A stretch of 20,888 nt of DNA, from assembly GCA_902461985.1 (NCBI GenBank), contig CABQAB010000007.1, positions 1 through 20,888 of the forward strand, given 5' to 3'. Position 1 is the stretch's first letter, and every line of letters begins with the position of its first letter. The position numbers and the translations under genes were made by a program. This stretch comes from an uncultured Bacteroidales bacterium. GTDB taxonomy: Bacteria > Bacteroidota > Bacteroidia > Bacteroidales > UBA932. The notes under the pieces are model-generated. The model did not search any database. It was given only the letters and a program-made list of their open reading frames with translations, and had not been told where the DNA came from. Shown piece after piece: positions 1 through 7,701 of this stretch.

Positions 1-50
1 CTTCCGGTCCCGCCCGTGATCATCAATGTCTTTCCTGAAAATATGCTCAT
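1..50 (-). CDS. N-terminus of NAD(P)-dependent sugar-nucleotide dehydratase/epimerase (partial)
   Basis: Read leftward, an ATG at 50-48 opens a frame giving MSIFSGKTLMITGGTG before the window ends, and the two remaining bases (AG) start a Ser or Arg codon. The hydrophobic strand followed by ITGGTG is the glycine-rich NAD(P)-binding turn of extended short-chain dehydrogenases. The exact form GKTLxITGGTGS is typical of the polysaccharide-synthesis branch (UDP-GlcNAc 4,6-dehydratase types such as CapE, FnlA or PseB). These act in the cytoplasm on UDP-HexNAc to begin synthesis of deoxy-sugars for capsule, O-antigen or glycoprotein glycans. Only 16 residues are visible, so the branch is inferred; another sugar epimerase is possible. 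It diverges from the patatin gene across a 354-bp gap. Confidence 0.6.
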   Translation of the reverse strand, partial: MSIFSGKTLMITGGTG

Positions 51-77
51 CGCTTGTTCGTGTTTTAGGATTTTCCT

Positions 78-124
78 GTTTTATCGTTTGTCGTTTTATC
101 GCTCTGTCGTTTTATCGTTGTGTC
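78..124. repeat. Three-copy 15/16-bp tandem repeat
   Basis: Three adjacent units follow the pattern GTTTTATCG-N(3-4)-TGTC or a close variant: 78-92 (15 bp), 93-108 (16 bp) and 109-124 (16 bp). The first nine bases are identical in all three and only the middle varies. The repeat sits about 30 bp upstream of the leftward dehydratase start, where it could affect expression of that gene. Confidence 0.75.
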
Positions 125-391
125 GCTCTTCTTTCGCCGCCCATGACCTCTTGCCTTTGCCTCCGCTCCGCCTATAATTTCATGGGCATTTCAGAATGAT
201 GCTATGTTTTCAGTCCTACCGAACTGATGCCCCCACGTTGTGCGGCACGTTCCCCGGCGGAATGTGCGGCGGGACGGAACACATTTTGCAAGGCGGCGGA
301 GATGGGATTGCGTGCGCCGGTTGTGCGGGCTTGTACCTTGGTTGTGCGGGCGGAGGAGAGAAATGGAAACTTGTTTTATTTGAAATCTGAC

Positions 392-397
392 GGGAGG
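392..397 (+). promoter_or_regulatory. Shine-Dalgarno of the patatin gene
   Basis: GGGAGG lies 7 nt before the ATG at 405. Strong Shine-Dalgarno sequences are uncommon in Bacteroidota, so the motif helps fix this start. Confidence 0.5.
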
Positions 398-404
398 AAT
401 TTGT

Positions 405-1247
405 ATGAAGACCGGACTTGTTCTTGAAGGCGGAGGAATGAGGGGACTCTATACGGCAGGAGTTCTGGATGCGTTAATGGAGACTGATTTTCATGCCGAT
501 GTGGTTTGCGGAACATCTGCCGGAGCGGCGTTCGGAATCAACCTGCTCTCACGGCAGCCGGGGAGGGTGTTGCGTTACAATGCGGAATATATGGGCGACA
601 AGAGATATGTGAGTCTCCGCTCATGGCTGACTACCGGCAATATGGTGAACACGGAATTCGCCTACGACATGATTCCCAATGAATTGGATCCTTTCGACTA
701 TGAGACTTACAGAAATTCCGGTACGGCAATGTTCGCCACCCTTACCGACACGCGCACCGGCCGTCCCGAATATGTCAGGATCTATGACTGCAATGACCAG
801 ATGGATGCGATAAGAGCATCGGCATCGCTGCCGTTCCTTTCCCGCAAGGTCCGGTTCCGCGGAAAGTCATATCTGGACGGAGGTATCTCGGACAATATTC
901 CGCTTGGCAAGTGCAGGGAGGAGGGCTGTGACAGGATTATCGTTGTCCTTACGCATCCGGACGGATATGTGAAACATGAAAATCTCTATTGGATCAGCCT
1001 TCTTTTCTATCCTTTCTCCCGCGGTCTGCACCGGGCCTTTGCCACGAGAGATGAAAGATATGCCGCGCGGCTTCGGGAAATCGCGGCGGCGGAAGCTTCC
1101 GGTGAGATATTCGTGCTCCGTCCTTCTGCGAGGGTAGACGTGTCCCGTCTTGAAAAGGATGTTTCCCGCCTTCGTGAACTTCATGCCCTTGGTCTGTCTG
1201 ATGCACGTGCGGCCATTCCTGCCATGCGGCGCTATCTTGAAAGATGA
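405..1247 (+). CDS. Patatin-like phospholipase
   Basis: A 280-residue patatin-family serine acyl hydrolase. The three hallmarks are in order: the oxyanion-hole loop GGGMRG at residues 9-14, the nucleophile elbow GTSAG with Ser38, and the catalytic-dyad Asp158 in a DGG motif (LDGGISDNIP). These enzymes hydrolyse acyl esters of phospholipids or neutral lipids through a Ser-Asp dyad. There is no signal peptide, so it is probably cytoplasmic or peripheral on the inner membrane. Length and the region after the core resemble the bacterial YjjU-like subgroup. Substrate is not predictable. The start is supported by GGGAGG 7 nt upstream. It is the first gene rightward of the divergent gap, 188 bp before the nucleotidyltransferase. 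Confidence 0.9.
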   Translation: MKTGLVLEGGGMRGLYTAGVLDALMETDFHADVVCGTSAGAAFGINLLSRQPGRVLRYNAEYMGDKRYVSLRSWLTTGNMVNTEFAYDMIPNELDPFDYETYRNSGTAMFATLTDTRTGRPEYVRIYDCNDQMDAIRASASLPFLSRKVRFRGKSYLDGGISDNIPLGKCREEGCDRIIVVLTHPDGYVKHENLYWISLLFYPFSRGLHRAFATRDERYAARLREIAAAEASGEIFVLRPSARVDVSRLEKDVSRLRELHALGLSDARAAIPAMRRYLER

Positions 1248-1295
1248 GGCCTGCGGCAGACGGACAGGCGGAACATGTGCTCAGAGGAATGATGG

Positions 1296-1314
1296 CGGGA
1301 TGTCCCGATTTTTT
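1296..1314 (+). terminator. Weak candidate terminator after the patatin gene
   Basis: CGGGA (1296-1300) and TCCCG (1303-1307) can pair, opening to a 3-bp stem with a realistic loop, and six T residues follow at 1309-1314. The stem is very short, so this is tentative. A TAACTTCG box (1317-1324), identical to the one before the tRNA gene, starts immediately after and could be the -7 element of the next gene, but I see no TTG at the right distance. Confidence 0.25.
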
Positions 1315-1435
1315 ATTAACTTCGCGGCGCGTATCGTTGAACGGCATCCGCTCAGATGGAATGGGTATAAACTCATGGAATGTGTATATGTAACGATGCT
1401 GTTATATAAACGTAATCCGCATTACAGACATTCGT

Positions 1436-2554
1436 ATGCTGCCCGAAGAAATACTTTTTTATTTTCTTGCCTGCTCCGTCAATGGATGGGAGGTGGAGGA
1501 GTCCGCCGTGTCCGGCATTGATGCCGGAGAATGGAGGGTGATCTATGAACTGGCGAAAGCCCAGGGTGTGGTGGCGGTGGTTTTTGACAGCCTTCAGCAT
1601 CTTCCAAAGGACTTGCTGCCGCCCAAGTCGCTGCTGCTGAACTGGATAGGGACTACCGTGGCGATAGAGAACGGGCAGAAAAAACGGATGGAACTGTCTG
1701 ATGCATTTGCGGGGAATATGGCTGAGGCCGGTTTGGGAACCATCGTGCTGAAAGGCCCGGCCGTGAGCCGCTATTATCCCGAACCTTTCCATCGCGAGTT
1801 CGGAGACCTGGACTGTCTGCTGTTCAGATCTGTTGGACCCGGTGCCGGAAATATTCGGGAAGGATGCTACGAGTCCGGCAATGTCGCTGCTGAACAGTCC
1901 GGGGCAAAAGTGAAGAGGGACCATTACAAACATTCCCATATAAAATATAGGGGTCTTGAAATCGAGAATCATCAGTTTGCGCTGGCTGTGCGCGGCCATT
2001 CGGACAAAAAGGCTTTGGAAAGGCATCTGCGTTCAGTCATTGAAAACGGAAAACTCACACGGATAGGGGAGAGCAGGCTTTATTGCCCGCCCGCTGATTT
2101 CAACGCCTTGTTTCTGACAGCCCATGCGCAGAGCCATTTCCTGTTTGAGACCATAAAGCTCCGACATCTTTTGGACTGGGCATTGTTCCTCAAAGCGGAG
2201 TCCGGGAATATAGACTGGGAGGAATTTTGGAAGTGGTGCAGGGTCATCCACGCCGACCGCCTCGCATGCTGTTTCAACCATATAGCAGTCACCCGTTTCG
2301 GTCTCGAACCTGAAGATGTGCCAGTCATCCCGTTTGACGGAATGGAAACTCTGGCCCGGCGGATATTGGAAGATATTTTTGAAAGCGACACCATCAATAA
2401 CAGGGGGTATGGCCCGTTCCGGACCCGCATGGCATTGCTTTGCCGGTTCTGCACTTCATCGTGGAAATACACCAGCCTCTGCAGAATGAGCGCCATCGGA
2501 GAGTTTCTGAAAACCGCTTGGGGGTTCGTGGCTGACCGCAACCCACGGATCTGA
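1436..2554 (+). CDS. Uncharacterised nucleotidyltransferase family protein (PF14907-type)
   Basis: A 372-residue protein. The core signature runs from about residue 103: IVLKGPAVSRYYPEP, then REFGDLD, where Asp124 and Asp126 form the GDxD metal-binding pair of a minimal nucleotidyltransferase fold. A later conserved-looking stretch (HYKHSHIKYRGLEIE) contributes histidines. Proteins of this type are frequent in Bacteroidota exopolysaccharide and surface-glycan loci, but their substrate is not established. No signal peptide or membrane segment is seen. The start at 1436 is the first ATG after an in-frame TAA at 1391-1393; no good ribosome-binding site precedes it. A long opposite-strand frame over this gene (1373-2026) is a shadow. 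Confidence 0.75.
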   Translation: MLPEEILFYFLACSVNGWEVEESAVSGIDAGEWRVIYELAKAQGVVAVVFDSLQHLPKDLLPPKSLLLNWIGTTVAIENGQKKRMELSDAFAGNMAEAGLGTIVLKGPAVSRYYPEPFHREFGDLDCLLFRSVGPGAGNIREGCYESGNVAAEQSGAKVKRDHYKHSHIKYRGLEIENHQFALAVRGHSDKKALERHLRSVIENGKLTRIGESRLYCPPADFNALFLTAHAQSHFLFETIKLRHLLDWALFLKAESGNIDWEEFWKWCRVIHADRLACCFNHIAVTRFGLEPEDVPVIPFDGMETLARRILEDIFESDTINNRGYGPFRTRMALLCRFCTSSWKYTSLCRMSAIGEFLKTAWGFVADRNPRI

Positions 2555-2566
2555 CAGTATTTGTCG

Positions 2567-2594
2567 TTGTCCCGGCCGCGTTGTCCCGGCCGCG
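2567..2594. repeat. 14-bp perfect tandem duplication
   Basis: TTGTCCCGGCCGCG occurs twice head to tail (2567-2580 and 2581-2594), just after the nucleotidyltransferase stop codon. It is probably a slippage product. It could also be part of a weak terminator, but no T-run follows. Confidence 0.85.
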
Positions 2595-2660
2595 CTTTCC
2601 TGGTTTGCGGTCTGCCGGTCTGTCTGTCCGGGGACTCTGACATATCTTTGCCGGGTATAT

Positions 2661-2691
2661 TTGTTTTGGCGTCCGGAAATGCTTACATTTG
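2661..2691 (+). promoter_or_regulatory. Bacteroidota-type promoter of the alpha-galactosidase gene
   Basis: TTG at 2661-2663, a 20-bp spacer, then TACATTTG at 2684-2691 matches the primary-sigma consensus of this phylum (TTG, 19-21 bp, TAnnTTTG). Two further -7-like boxes (TATCTTTG 2643-2650, TATATTTG 2656-2663) lie just upstream but lack a spaced TTG. The expected start site near 2698 would give a leader of about 45 nt. Confidence 0.65.
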
Positions 2692-2742
2692 TCTCAGTGA
2701 GTCTATAGATGAGGCTCGGCATAACCAGATATACCATTAGAT

Positions 2743-4911
2743 ATGACACCAAAACTCCTTTCTGCGATTACGGCATTCTGCTGTAGCCTGACAGTATTCG
2801 CGCAAGTGCATGTATCTACGTACAAAACCTCTCTTGTCCTTGACGCCGTTCCCGGGCAGAGACTGAACATCCTCTATTACGGTGACCGGCTTTCGGATGC
2901 AGACATCGCCGGACTGCAAGTGGCCGGGGCATATAATATGGATGCCTATCCTGCGTATGGGATGAAAGGGGATGCCGAGACTGCTTTGGCTGTGACCCAT
3001 GCAGACGGCAATATGACTACCGTCCTGGTGGTGGATGGTGTGGACAGGACGGCTGATGGAGGTGCCACGACCACTGAAATCCGTTTGCGAGACACTGTAT
3101 ATCCTTTTTACGTGAGCATCTTTTACAGAACGTATGACGATGCTGAAATCATAGAAACCTGGACTGAAATAGAGAACAGGGAGAAAAAGCCTGTACTGCT
3201 GACAGAGTTCTGTTCCGGCTTCCTTCCCATACGTACGGGCAATGTGTGGATAAGCCATCTTTACGGTATGTGGGCGAATGAGGCGAGGTTGGTTGAAGAG
3301 CCTCTGAATCAGGGCATGATGACAATCAAGAACAAGGATGGAGTGCGCAATTCCCAGACATCCCATGCGGAAGTCATGTTCTCTCTCGACGGAAAACCGG
3401 ATGAGCGTCATGGCAGGGTGATAGGTGCGGCATTGTGCTACGGAGGCAATTTCGAACTCAAAGTGGACACTGACTATGCGCCTTATCATCTTTTCTTCGC
3501 CGGTATCAATCCGGACAATTCAGCTTACAGACTTGCACCAAAGGAGGTTTTCGAGACCCCGGTGCTCGCCTTGACTTATTCGGACGAAGGAATTGGAGGG
3601 GCAAGCCGCAATTTCCACTCGTGGGCCAGGAAACACAGGCTTACACACGGGGACAAGGCCCGAAAGATTCTCCTGAACAGCTGGGAGGGGGTATATTTCG
3701 ACATCAACGAGGCCGGCATGGACCAGATGATGGGTGACATAGCCTCTATGGGTGGCGAACTCTTCGTGATGGATGACGGCTGGTTCGGCGTGAAATATCC
3801 CCGCAAGGACGACCGCTCCTCACTGGGAGACTGGGATGAGGACAGGGGAAAACTGCCTCACGGTGTGCCCGGACTTGTTAAAATGGCGGAAAAACACGGT
3901 ATATGCTTCGGTATATGGATCGAGCCGGAGATGACAAACACTACGAGCGAACTTTACGAGAAACATCCTGACTGGATTGTCAAAGCCCCAAAGAGGGATG
4001 CGGTGACCGGGCGTGGCGGCACGCAGCTGGTGCTTGACCTCTCGAATCCAGAGGTCCAGGATTTCGTGGTTTCCGTGGTGGACGGGATTATGACAGAGAA
4101 TCCAGAAATAGATTATATAAAGTGGGATGCGAACATGAGTGTCCTCAACCATGGTTCGCAGTACCTTACGGCTGACAACCAGAGCCATCTGCTGATAGAG
4201 TACCATCGTGGTCTCGCTTCTGTCTGCGACCGCATCCGGGCCAGGTATCCGGATCTTACCATCCAGGCATGTGCCAGCGGCGGAGGACGTGCCAATTACG
4301 GCATCCTGCCGTGGTTTGATGAATTCTGGACCAGCGACAATACGGATGCCCTGCAGAGAGTCTATATGCAGTGGGGTACGTCCTATTTCTTCCCCGCAAT
4401 CGCCATGGCCTCCCATATCAGTGCCGCACCCAATCATCAGACCGGCAGAATCCTTCCTTTGAAATACAGGATAGACGTTGCCATGAGCGGCAGGCTCGGA
4501 ATGGAAATCCAGCCGAAGGACATGACCCCGGAGGAAATGGCACTTTGCAGCCAGGCCATCGCTGACTATAAGGGAATCCGTGACATTGTCCAGTTCGGAG
4601 ACCTCTACAGGCTGGTCTCACCTTATGACAAACATGGGGTGGCATCGCTGATGTACTGCACTCCGGAAAAGGACGAGTCTGTGTTCTACTGGTGGAAACT
4701 CGAACATTTCTGGGGCCAGCATCTGCCCCGAGTGACCATGGCCGGACTTGATCCGGACAAGAACTACAGAATCACCGAGCTGCACAGAACCGGAGAGGAA
4801 CTTCCGTTTGAATCGGCAGTGTTCAGCGGACGGTTTCTGATGGAAACCGGACTTGAAATCCCGTCCGGAGGTCAATGGTCGAGCCATGTGCTGGTTCTCA
4901 GGGCGGAGTAG
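2743..4911 (+). CDS. Secreted GH36 alpha-galactosidase
   Basis: A 722-residue glycoside hydrolase family 36 enzyme that removes terminal alpha-1,6-galactose from raffinose-family oligosaccharides, melibiose or galactomannan side chains. An N-terminal signal peptide (about residues 1-20, cleavage after VFA before Gln) predicts export, probably to the periplasm. Domains follow the family order: N-terminal beta-supersandwich, (beta/alpha)8 barrel, C-terminal beta-sheet. The nucleophile is Asp462 in YIKWDAN; the likely acid/base is Asp532 in WTSDNTDA. The 70-residue spacing equals that in characterised GH36 enzymes. CASGGGR before it belongs to the substrate pocket, and DDGWFG and WIEPEM are also typical. 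It has its own promoter. No SusC/SusD or transporter is adjacent, so it is not part of a visible utilisation locus. Confidence 0.93.
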   Translation: MTPKLLSAITAFCCSLTVFAQVHVSTYKTSLVLDAVPGQRLNILYYGDRLSDADIAGLQVAGAYNMDAYPAYGMKGDAETALAVTHADGNMTTVLVVDGVDRTADGGATTTEIRLRDTVYPFYVSIFYRTYDDAEIIETWTEIENREKKPVLLTEFCSGFLPIRTGNVWISHLYGMWANEARLVEEPLNQGMMTIKNKDGVRNSQTSHAEVMFSLDGKPDERHGRVIGAALCYGGNFELKVDTDYAPYHLFFAGINPDNSAYRLAPKEVFETPVLALTYSDEGIGGASRNFHSWARKHRLTHGDKARKILLNSWEGVYFDINEAGMDQMMGDIASMGGELFVMDDGWFGVKYPRKDDRSSLGDWDEDRGKLPHGVPGLVKMAEKHGICFGIWIEPEMTNTTSELYEKHPDWIVKAPKRDAVTGRGGTQLVLDLSNPEVQDFVVSVVDGIMTENPEIDYIKWDANMSVLNHGSQYLTADNQSHLLIEYHRGLASVCDRIRARYPDLTIQACASGGGRANYGILPWFDEFWTSDNTDALQRVYMQWGTSYFFPAIAMASHISAAPNHQTGRILPLKYRIDVAMSGRLGMEIQPKDMTPEEMALCSQAIADYKGIRDIVQFGDLYRLVSPYDKHGVASLMYCTPEKDESVFYWWKLEHFWGQHLPRVTMAGLDPDKNYRITELHRTGEELPFESAVFSGRFLMETGLEIPSGGQWSSHVLVLRAE

Positions 4912-4926
4912 CGGAGTAGCGGAGTG
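4903..4926. repeat. Three tandem octamers across the alpha-galactosidase stop codon
   Basis: GCGGAGTA, GCGGAGTA and GCGGAGTG follow one another, and the first contains the last codons and stop (TAG at 4909-4911). Gain or loss of a unit would leave the encoded protein unchanged, because the stop lies in the first copy. Confidence 0.8.
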
Positions 4927-4989
4927 GGGCAATGCGCAATCCTCTTGAGAGGGGTTAGAAAAATCTGCTGCGACAAAGTCTTGTGATTC

Positions 4990-5037
4990 AATGAGTTTTT
5001 TATCCTCCCGGCACTCGCGGCGGATAAAAAACTCATT
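4990..5037. terminator. Long perfect inverted repeat, likely terminator
   Basis: Arms of 16 bp (4990-5005, AATGAGTTTTTTATCC, and 5022-5037) are perfectly complementary around a 16-nt loop. The stem holds an internal six-base A/T run on each strand, and a T-rich stretch follows (5042-5046). It sits 78 bp after the alpha-galactosidase stop and just before the promoter of the next block, so it probably insulates the two units. Confidence 0.6.
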
Positions 5038-5044
5038 ATTCTTT

Positions 5045-5072
5045 TTGTTTCCTTAAAATAATGTTACATTTG
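5045..5072 (+). promoter_or_regulatory. Candidate promoter of the barrel-pot block
   Basis: TACATTTG at 5065-5072 is a perfect -7 box and is the same octamer used before the alpha-galactosidase. The nearest TTG (5045-5047) is 17 bp away, slightly short of the usual 19-21. The leader to the start at 5170 would be about 90 nt. Confidence 0.5.
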
Positions 5073-5076
5073 CAGC

Positions 5077-5106
5077 CGCAAAACAAATGCATGCAGTTGT
5101 TTTGCG
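5077..5106. promoter_or_regulatory. 10-bp inverted repeat at the transcription start
   Basis: CGCAAAACAA (5077-5086) is mirrored perfectly by TTGTTTTGCG (5097-5106). The 10-nt centre holds the palindrome TGCATGCA (5088-5095). It begins 4 bp after the -7 box, so it overlaps the expected +1 region. That position suits either a repressor operator or a 5'-leader hairpin. No T-run follows, so it is not a simple terminator. The regulator is unknown. Confidence 0.5.
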
Positions 5107-5169
5107 TCAACGATAGCGGCATTCAGGCAGCCACATCGTATGTTTAATTAAAATCAGTTTTTATGAGAA

Positions 5170-6288
5170 ATGAGAAGACTCATAGTTTTAATTATCGCCG
5201 CTGCACTATGTGGGTTGGCTGCCTCCGCTCAAGAGGTTAGCTCCGACAAGGCAAGCGTAGAGGTCAACGCGACAGCCCGCTTTGACGTGAACCCTTATTT
5301 CCCTCTCATGGGAGGCGGGGAGCATGATTTCGGTTTCGGCAACACTTCTGTCTACACGTTCGTGGACGGAGAATTCGGGTCCGGCTGGTACTATTCCATA
5401 TCCAACCACTGGCTTGGCGTGGACTGGAGCAGGTCCTGTCCGGAAGACAAGTTGTCTCCTCTCTATTCCAACTCTCTCCATTCTGACGAATGTACATGGC
5501 TCGACTGGGCTACGATAGGCTATTCCCTTGAGACGGAAAATGCCGGAGTGTGGAACTTTTCGCTCGGCAAAGATGTCATTGCATTGGGACTCAACGAGTT
5601 CGAGGACAATGACGTGGACTGCCACTTCGACCTTTCATCGAAATACTGGAACGAGACAAATGTCTACCAGTGGGGTGCATCCGTGGAATGGGAAGCCCCG
5701 AACGAGGCATCGGCACTTCAGCTGCAGATGTCATCGTCCCCGTATTCGGTATATCCGTACCAGGACGCCAAAATGGCGTTCGCCCTCAAATGGACCGAGG
5801 AACGGGATTTCTGGAAAGGTATGGTGTCGCTCAACACAATGGGAGACTATGAAGAGGGAACCGAAGCCCCGCTGTGGTGGAAATGCCTGTCCATAGGCGA
5901 GCAGTTCTCGTTCAACGGAGTTACGATCGCCCTTGACGGAATGTTAAGGACAACAGAATGGAACAATCCTCTGAGCCAGTCCCTCTTTACGGCTAAAATC
6001 CAGTATGACGCGGAGAATTCCCAGGTCAGCGTGTTTGCAAAGGCTGGTATGGATCATTTCGGCTATGTCCCCAAGGTAACCAAAGGCTACACTCTCGGTT
6101 TCGCCGGCATAGGACTCTACTGGTATCCGGTCCGTGATTCTCAGGATCTGAGACTTCATGCGGTGTGCGCGACTTCCAATCATTTCGGAATCAGTGACGA
6201 ATTTGACGGAGTCATGACATTTGACGAACTTTCTTTGAATATCGGTATCACCTATAATCTTGCCCTTCACCGTTTCTGGAACAAGTAA
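5170..6288 (+). CDS. Predicted outer-membrane beta-barrel (porin-like) protein
   Basis: A 372-residue protein with a clear signal peptide (about residues 1-20, cleavage after ASA before Gln). The remainder is an alternating, aromatic-rich beta-strand pattern without transmembrane helices, ending in a strand (NIGITYNLALHRFW) as outer-membrane barrels do. Acidic and aromatic residues are abundant (for example FEDNDVDCHFD), which could suit a cation-conducting channel, but that is inference. I do not recognise the exact family. The start at 5170 is chosen over an ATG at 5163, which is in another frame and gives no signal peptide. Its stop is 27 bp before potA, so it probably shares a transcript with the polyamine transporter. 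Confidence 0.7.
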   Translation: MRRLIVLIIAAALCGLAASAQEVSSDKASVEVNATARFDVNPYFPLMGGGEHDFGFGNTSVYTFVDGEFGSGWYYSISNHWLGVDWSRSCPEDKLSPLYSNSLHSDECTWLDWATIGYSLETENAGVWNFSLGKDVIALGLNEFEDNDVDCHFDLSSKYWNETNVYQWGASVEWEAPNEASALQLQMSSSPYSVYPYQDAKMAFALKWTEERDFWKGMVSLNTMGDYEEGTEAPLWWKCLSIGEQFSFNGVTIALDGMLRTTEWNNPLSQSLFTAKIQYDAENSQVSVFAKAGMDHFGYVPKVTKGYTLGFAGIGLYWYPVRDSQDLRLHAVCATSNHFGISDEFDGVMTFDELSLNIGITYNLALHRFWNK

Positions 6289-6315
6289 TCGTCAGGGGCA
6301 AAAATAGCATCAGGA

Positions 6316-7701
6316 ATGGCAAATACAATAATAGATATAGAGCACATCAGCAAATCATTTGACGGTGTGCCGGTGCTTAAAGACATAAACCTTAAAATCA
6401 GGGAAGGCGAGTTCGTTACGCTTTTGGGACCCTCCGGCTGCGGAAAAACCACTTTGCTGAGGATTCTGGCAGGTTTTGCGAAGCCTGACTCAGGGCAGGT
6501 GGTTATGGACGGAAAGGATATTACAGATATGCCTCCATATCGCCGGGCACTGAACACGGTTTTCCAGAAATACGCGCTTTTCCCGCATCTGGATGTCTAC
6601 GACAATATTGCTTTCGGCCTGAAACTGCAGAAGACTCCGGCCGAAGAAATAGACAAGAGAGTGCGGAAGGCACTGAAAATGGTGACAATGACAGATTATG
6701 AGGAGAGGGACGTGGACTCGCTTTCCGGCGGCCAGCAGCAGAGGGTTGCCATTGCCCGTGCCATCGTGAACCAGCCTAAAGTGCTGCTTTTAGACGAGCC
6801 TCTGGCTGCCCTGGACCTGAAGATGCGCAAGGATATGCAGATGGAACTCAAGGAGATGCACCGTGAACTCGGCATCACCTTCATCTATGTCACCCACGAC
6901 CAGGAAGAGGCTCTGACCCTTTCCGACACCATCGTCGTGATGAATGAAGGCAATATCCAGCAGATAGGCACTCCGGAAGACATCTACAACGAGCCTGCAA
7001 ACTCATTTGTGGCCGATTTCATAGGAGAGAGCAACATTCTCAACGGTATCATCCCTTGCGACAACAAAGTACAGTTCATCTACCACGATTTCGACTGCGT
7101 GGACAAGGGTTTCGCGCCTTCGGAGCATGTGGATGTGGTCATACGCCCTGAGGACATATACATCTTTTCCAGCAACCTCGACAAGGCCCAGTTCACGGGA
7201 ACGGTCCAGTCATGCATATTCAAGGGCGTGCACAATGAGATGACAGTGCTGACGAAAGAGGGCTATGAGATTATGGTCCAGGACTATAATGCCTATGCTC
7301 CGGGTACTGAAGTGGGGATGCTCATCCGTCCTGACGACATTCACGTAATGCACAAGGAATGTCTGAGGAACAGTTTCGAGGCGGAATATATATCCGACTG
7401 CAAGCTGTCGTTCCTCGGTGCCGAGTGGGAGATTGCAAAAGATGCGGCAGAAGGGCTTTCGCATGGGGACAGACTGATTGCTGAAGTGGAATTCGCCGGG
7501 GTGGACCTTATGGACGAGCAGGCGGACGGAACTGTAAGCGGACATATCTCCTTCATCCTCTACAAGGGCAACCACTATTTCATTACGGTCAAGACCGATG
7601 ACGGCGACAAGATTTTCGTGCAGACAGACGACGTGTGGGACAAGAGCGACCTCGTCGGTGTCAGAATCAGGCCAGAGAACATTAAGATAGTCAGGAAATG
7701 A
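6316..7701 (+). CDS. potA: Spermidine/putrescine ABC transporter ATP-binding protein
   Basis: The ATPase subunit of a polyamine importer, acting at the cytoplasmic face of the PotB/PotC channel. It shows Walker [10 protein letters not shown] (residues 38-46), Q-loop Gln84, signature LSGGQQQR (136-143), Walker B VLLLDEP (156-162) and the H-loop His194. At 461 residues it is about 80 longer than the E. coli protein. The C-terminal half carries three IRPxxI motifs (about 276, 337 and 451) instead of the usual pair, suggesting an additional TOBE-like regulatory domain. The stop overlaps the potB start by 4 bp (ATGA). The neighbours settle polyamine, rather than another substrate of this ATPase group. 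Confidence 0.93.
   Translation: MANTIIDIEHISKSFDGVPVLKDINLKIREGEFVTLLGPSGCGKTTLLRILAGFAKPDSGQVVMDGKDITDMPPYRRALNTVFQKYALFPHLDVYDNIAFGLKLQKTPAEEIDKRVRKALKMVTMTDYEERDVDSLSGGQQQRVAIARAIVNQPKVLLLDEPLAALDLKMRKDMQMELKEMHRELGITFIYVTHDQEEALTLSDTIVVMNEGNIQQIGTPEDIYNEPANSFVADFIGESNILNGIIPCDNKVQFIYHDFDCVDKGFAPSEHVDVVIRPEDIYIFSSNLDKAQFTGTVQSCIFKGVHNEMTVLTKEGYEIMVQDYNAYAPGTEVGMLIRPDDIHVMHKECLRNSFEAEYISDCKLSFLGAEWEIAKDAAEGLSHGDRLIAEVEFAGVDLMDEQADGTVSGHISFILYKGNHYFITVKTDDGDKIFVQTDDVWDKSDLVGVRIRPENIKIVRK

Larger units (their letters stand above)
51..404. other. Divergent intergenic gap, no supported gene
   Basis: This stretch separates the leftward dehydratase from the rightward patatin gene. It holds a three-copy short tandem repeat (78-124), a 12-bp direct repeat GGTTGTGCGGGC (319-330 and 340-351) and a G+C-rich second half. 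Two overlapping small reading frames (196-390 and 227-427) have glycine/cysteine-rich, non-protein-like translations, so I do not call them. I found no CAAAnnTA, which would be a -7 box for the leftward gene, and no clear TAnnTTTG for the patatin gene. Confidence 0.6.

Noticed and set aside
51..404. Invertible capsule-type promoter in the left gap
   Set aside because: The repeats here are direct, not inverted. I found no inverted pair flanking a promoter and no recombinase gene in view.
196..427. Two overlapping small forward reading frames before the patatin gene
   Set aside because: The Cys/Gly-rich and Ala-rich translations arise from repeated G+C-rich DNA. No ribosome-binding site or family match is visible, and one runs into the patatin gene.
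1373..2026. 217-residue leftward frame over the nucleotidyltransferase
   Set aside because: It lies wholly against a forward gene with a clear KGxxxxxYYP/GDxD signature. Its own translation has no recognisable motif.
2737..3489. 250-residue leftward frame over the alpha-galactosidase
   Set aside because: It is the mirror of a strongly conserved GH36 gene with signal peptide; the leftward product is His/Arg-rich and motif-free.
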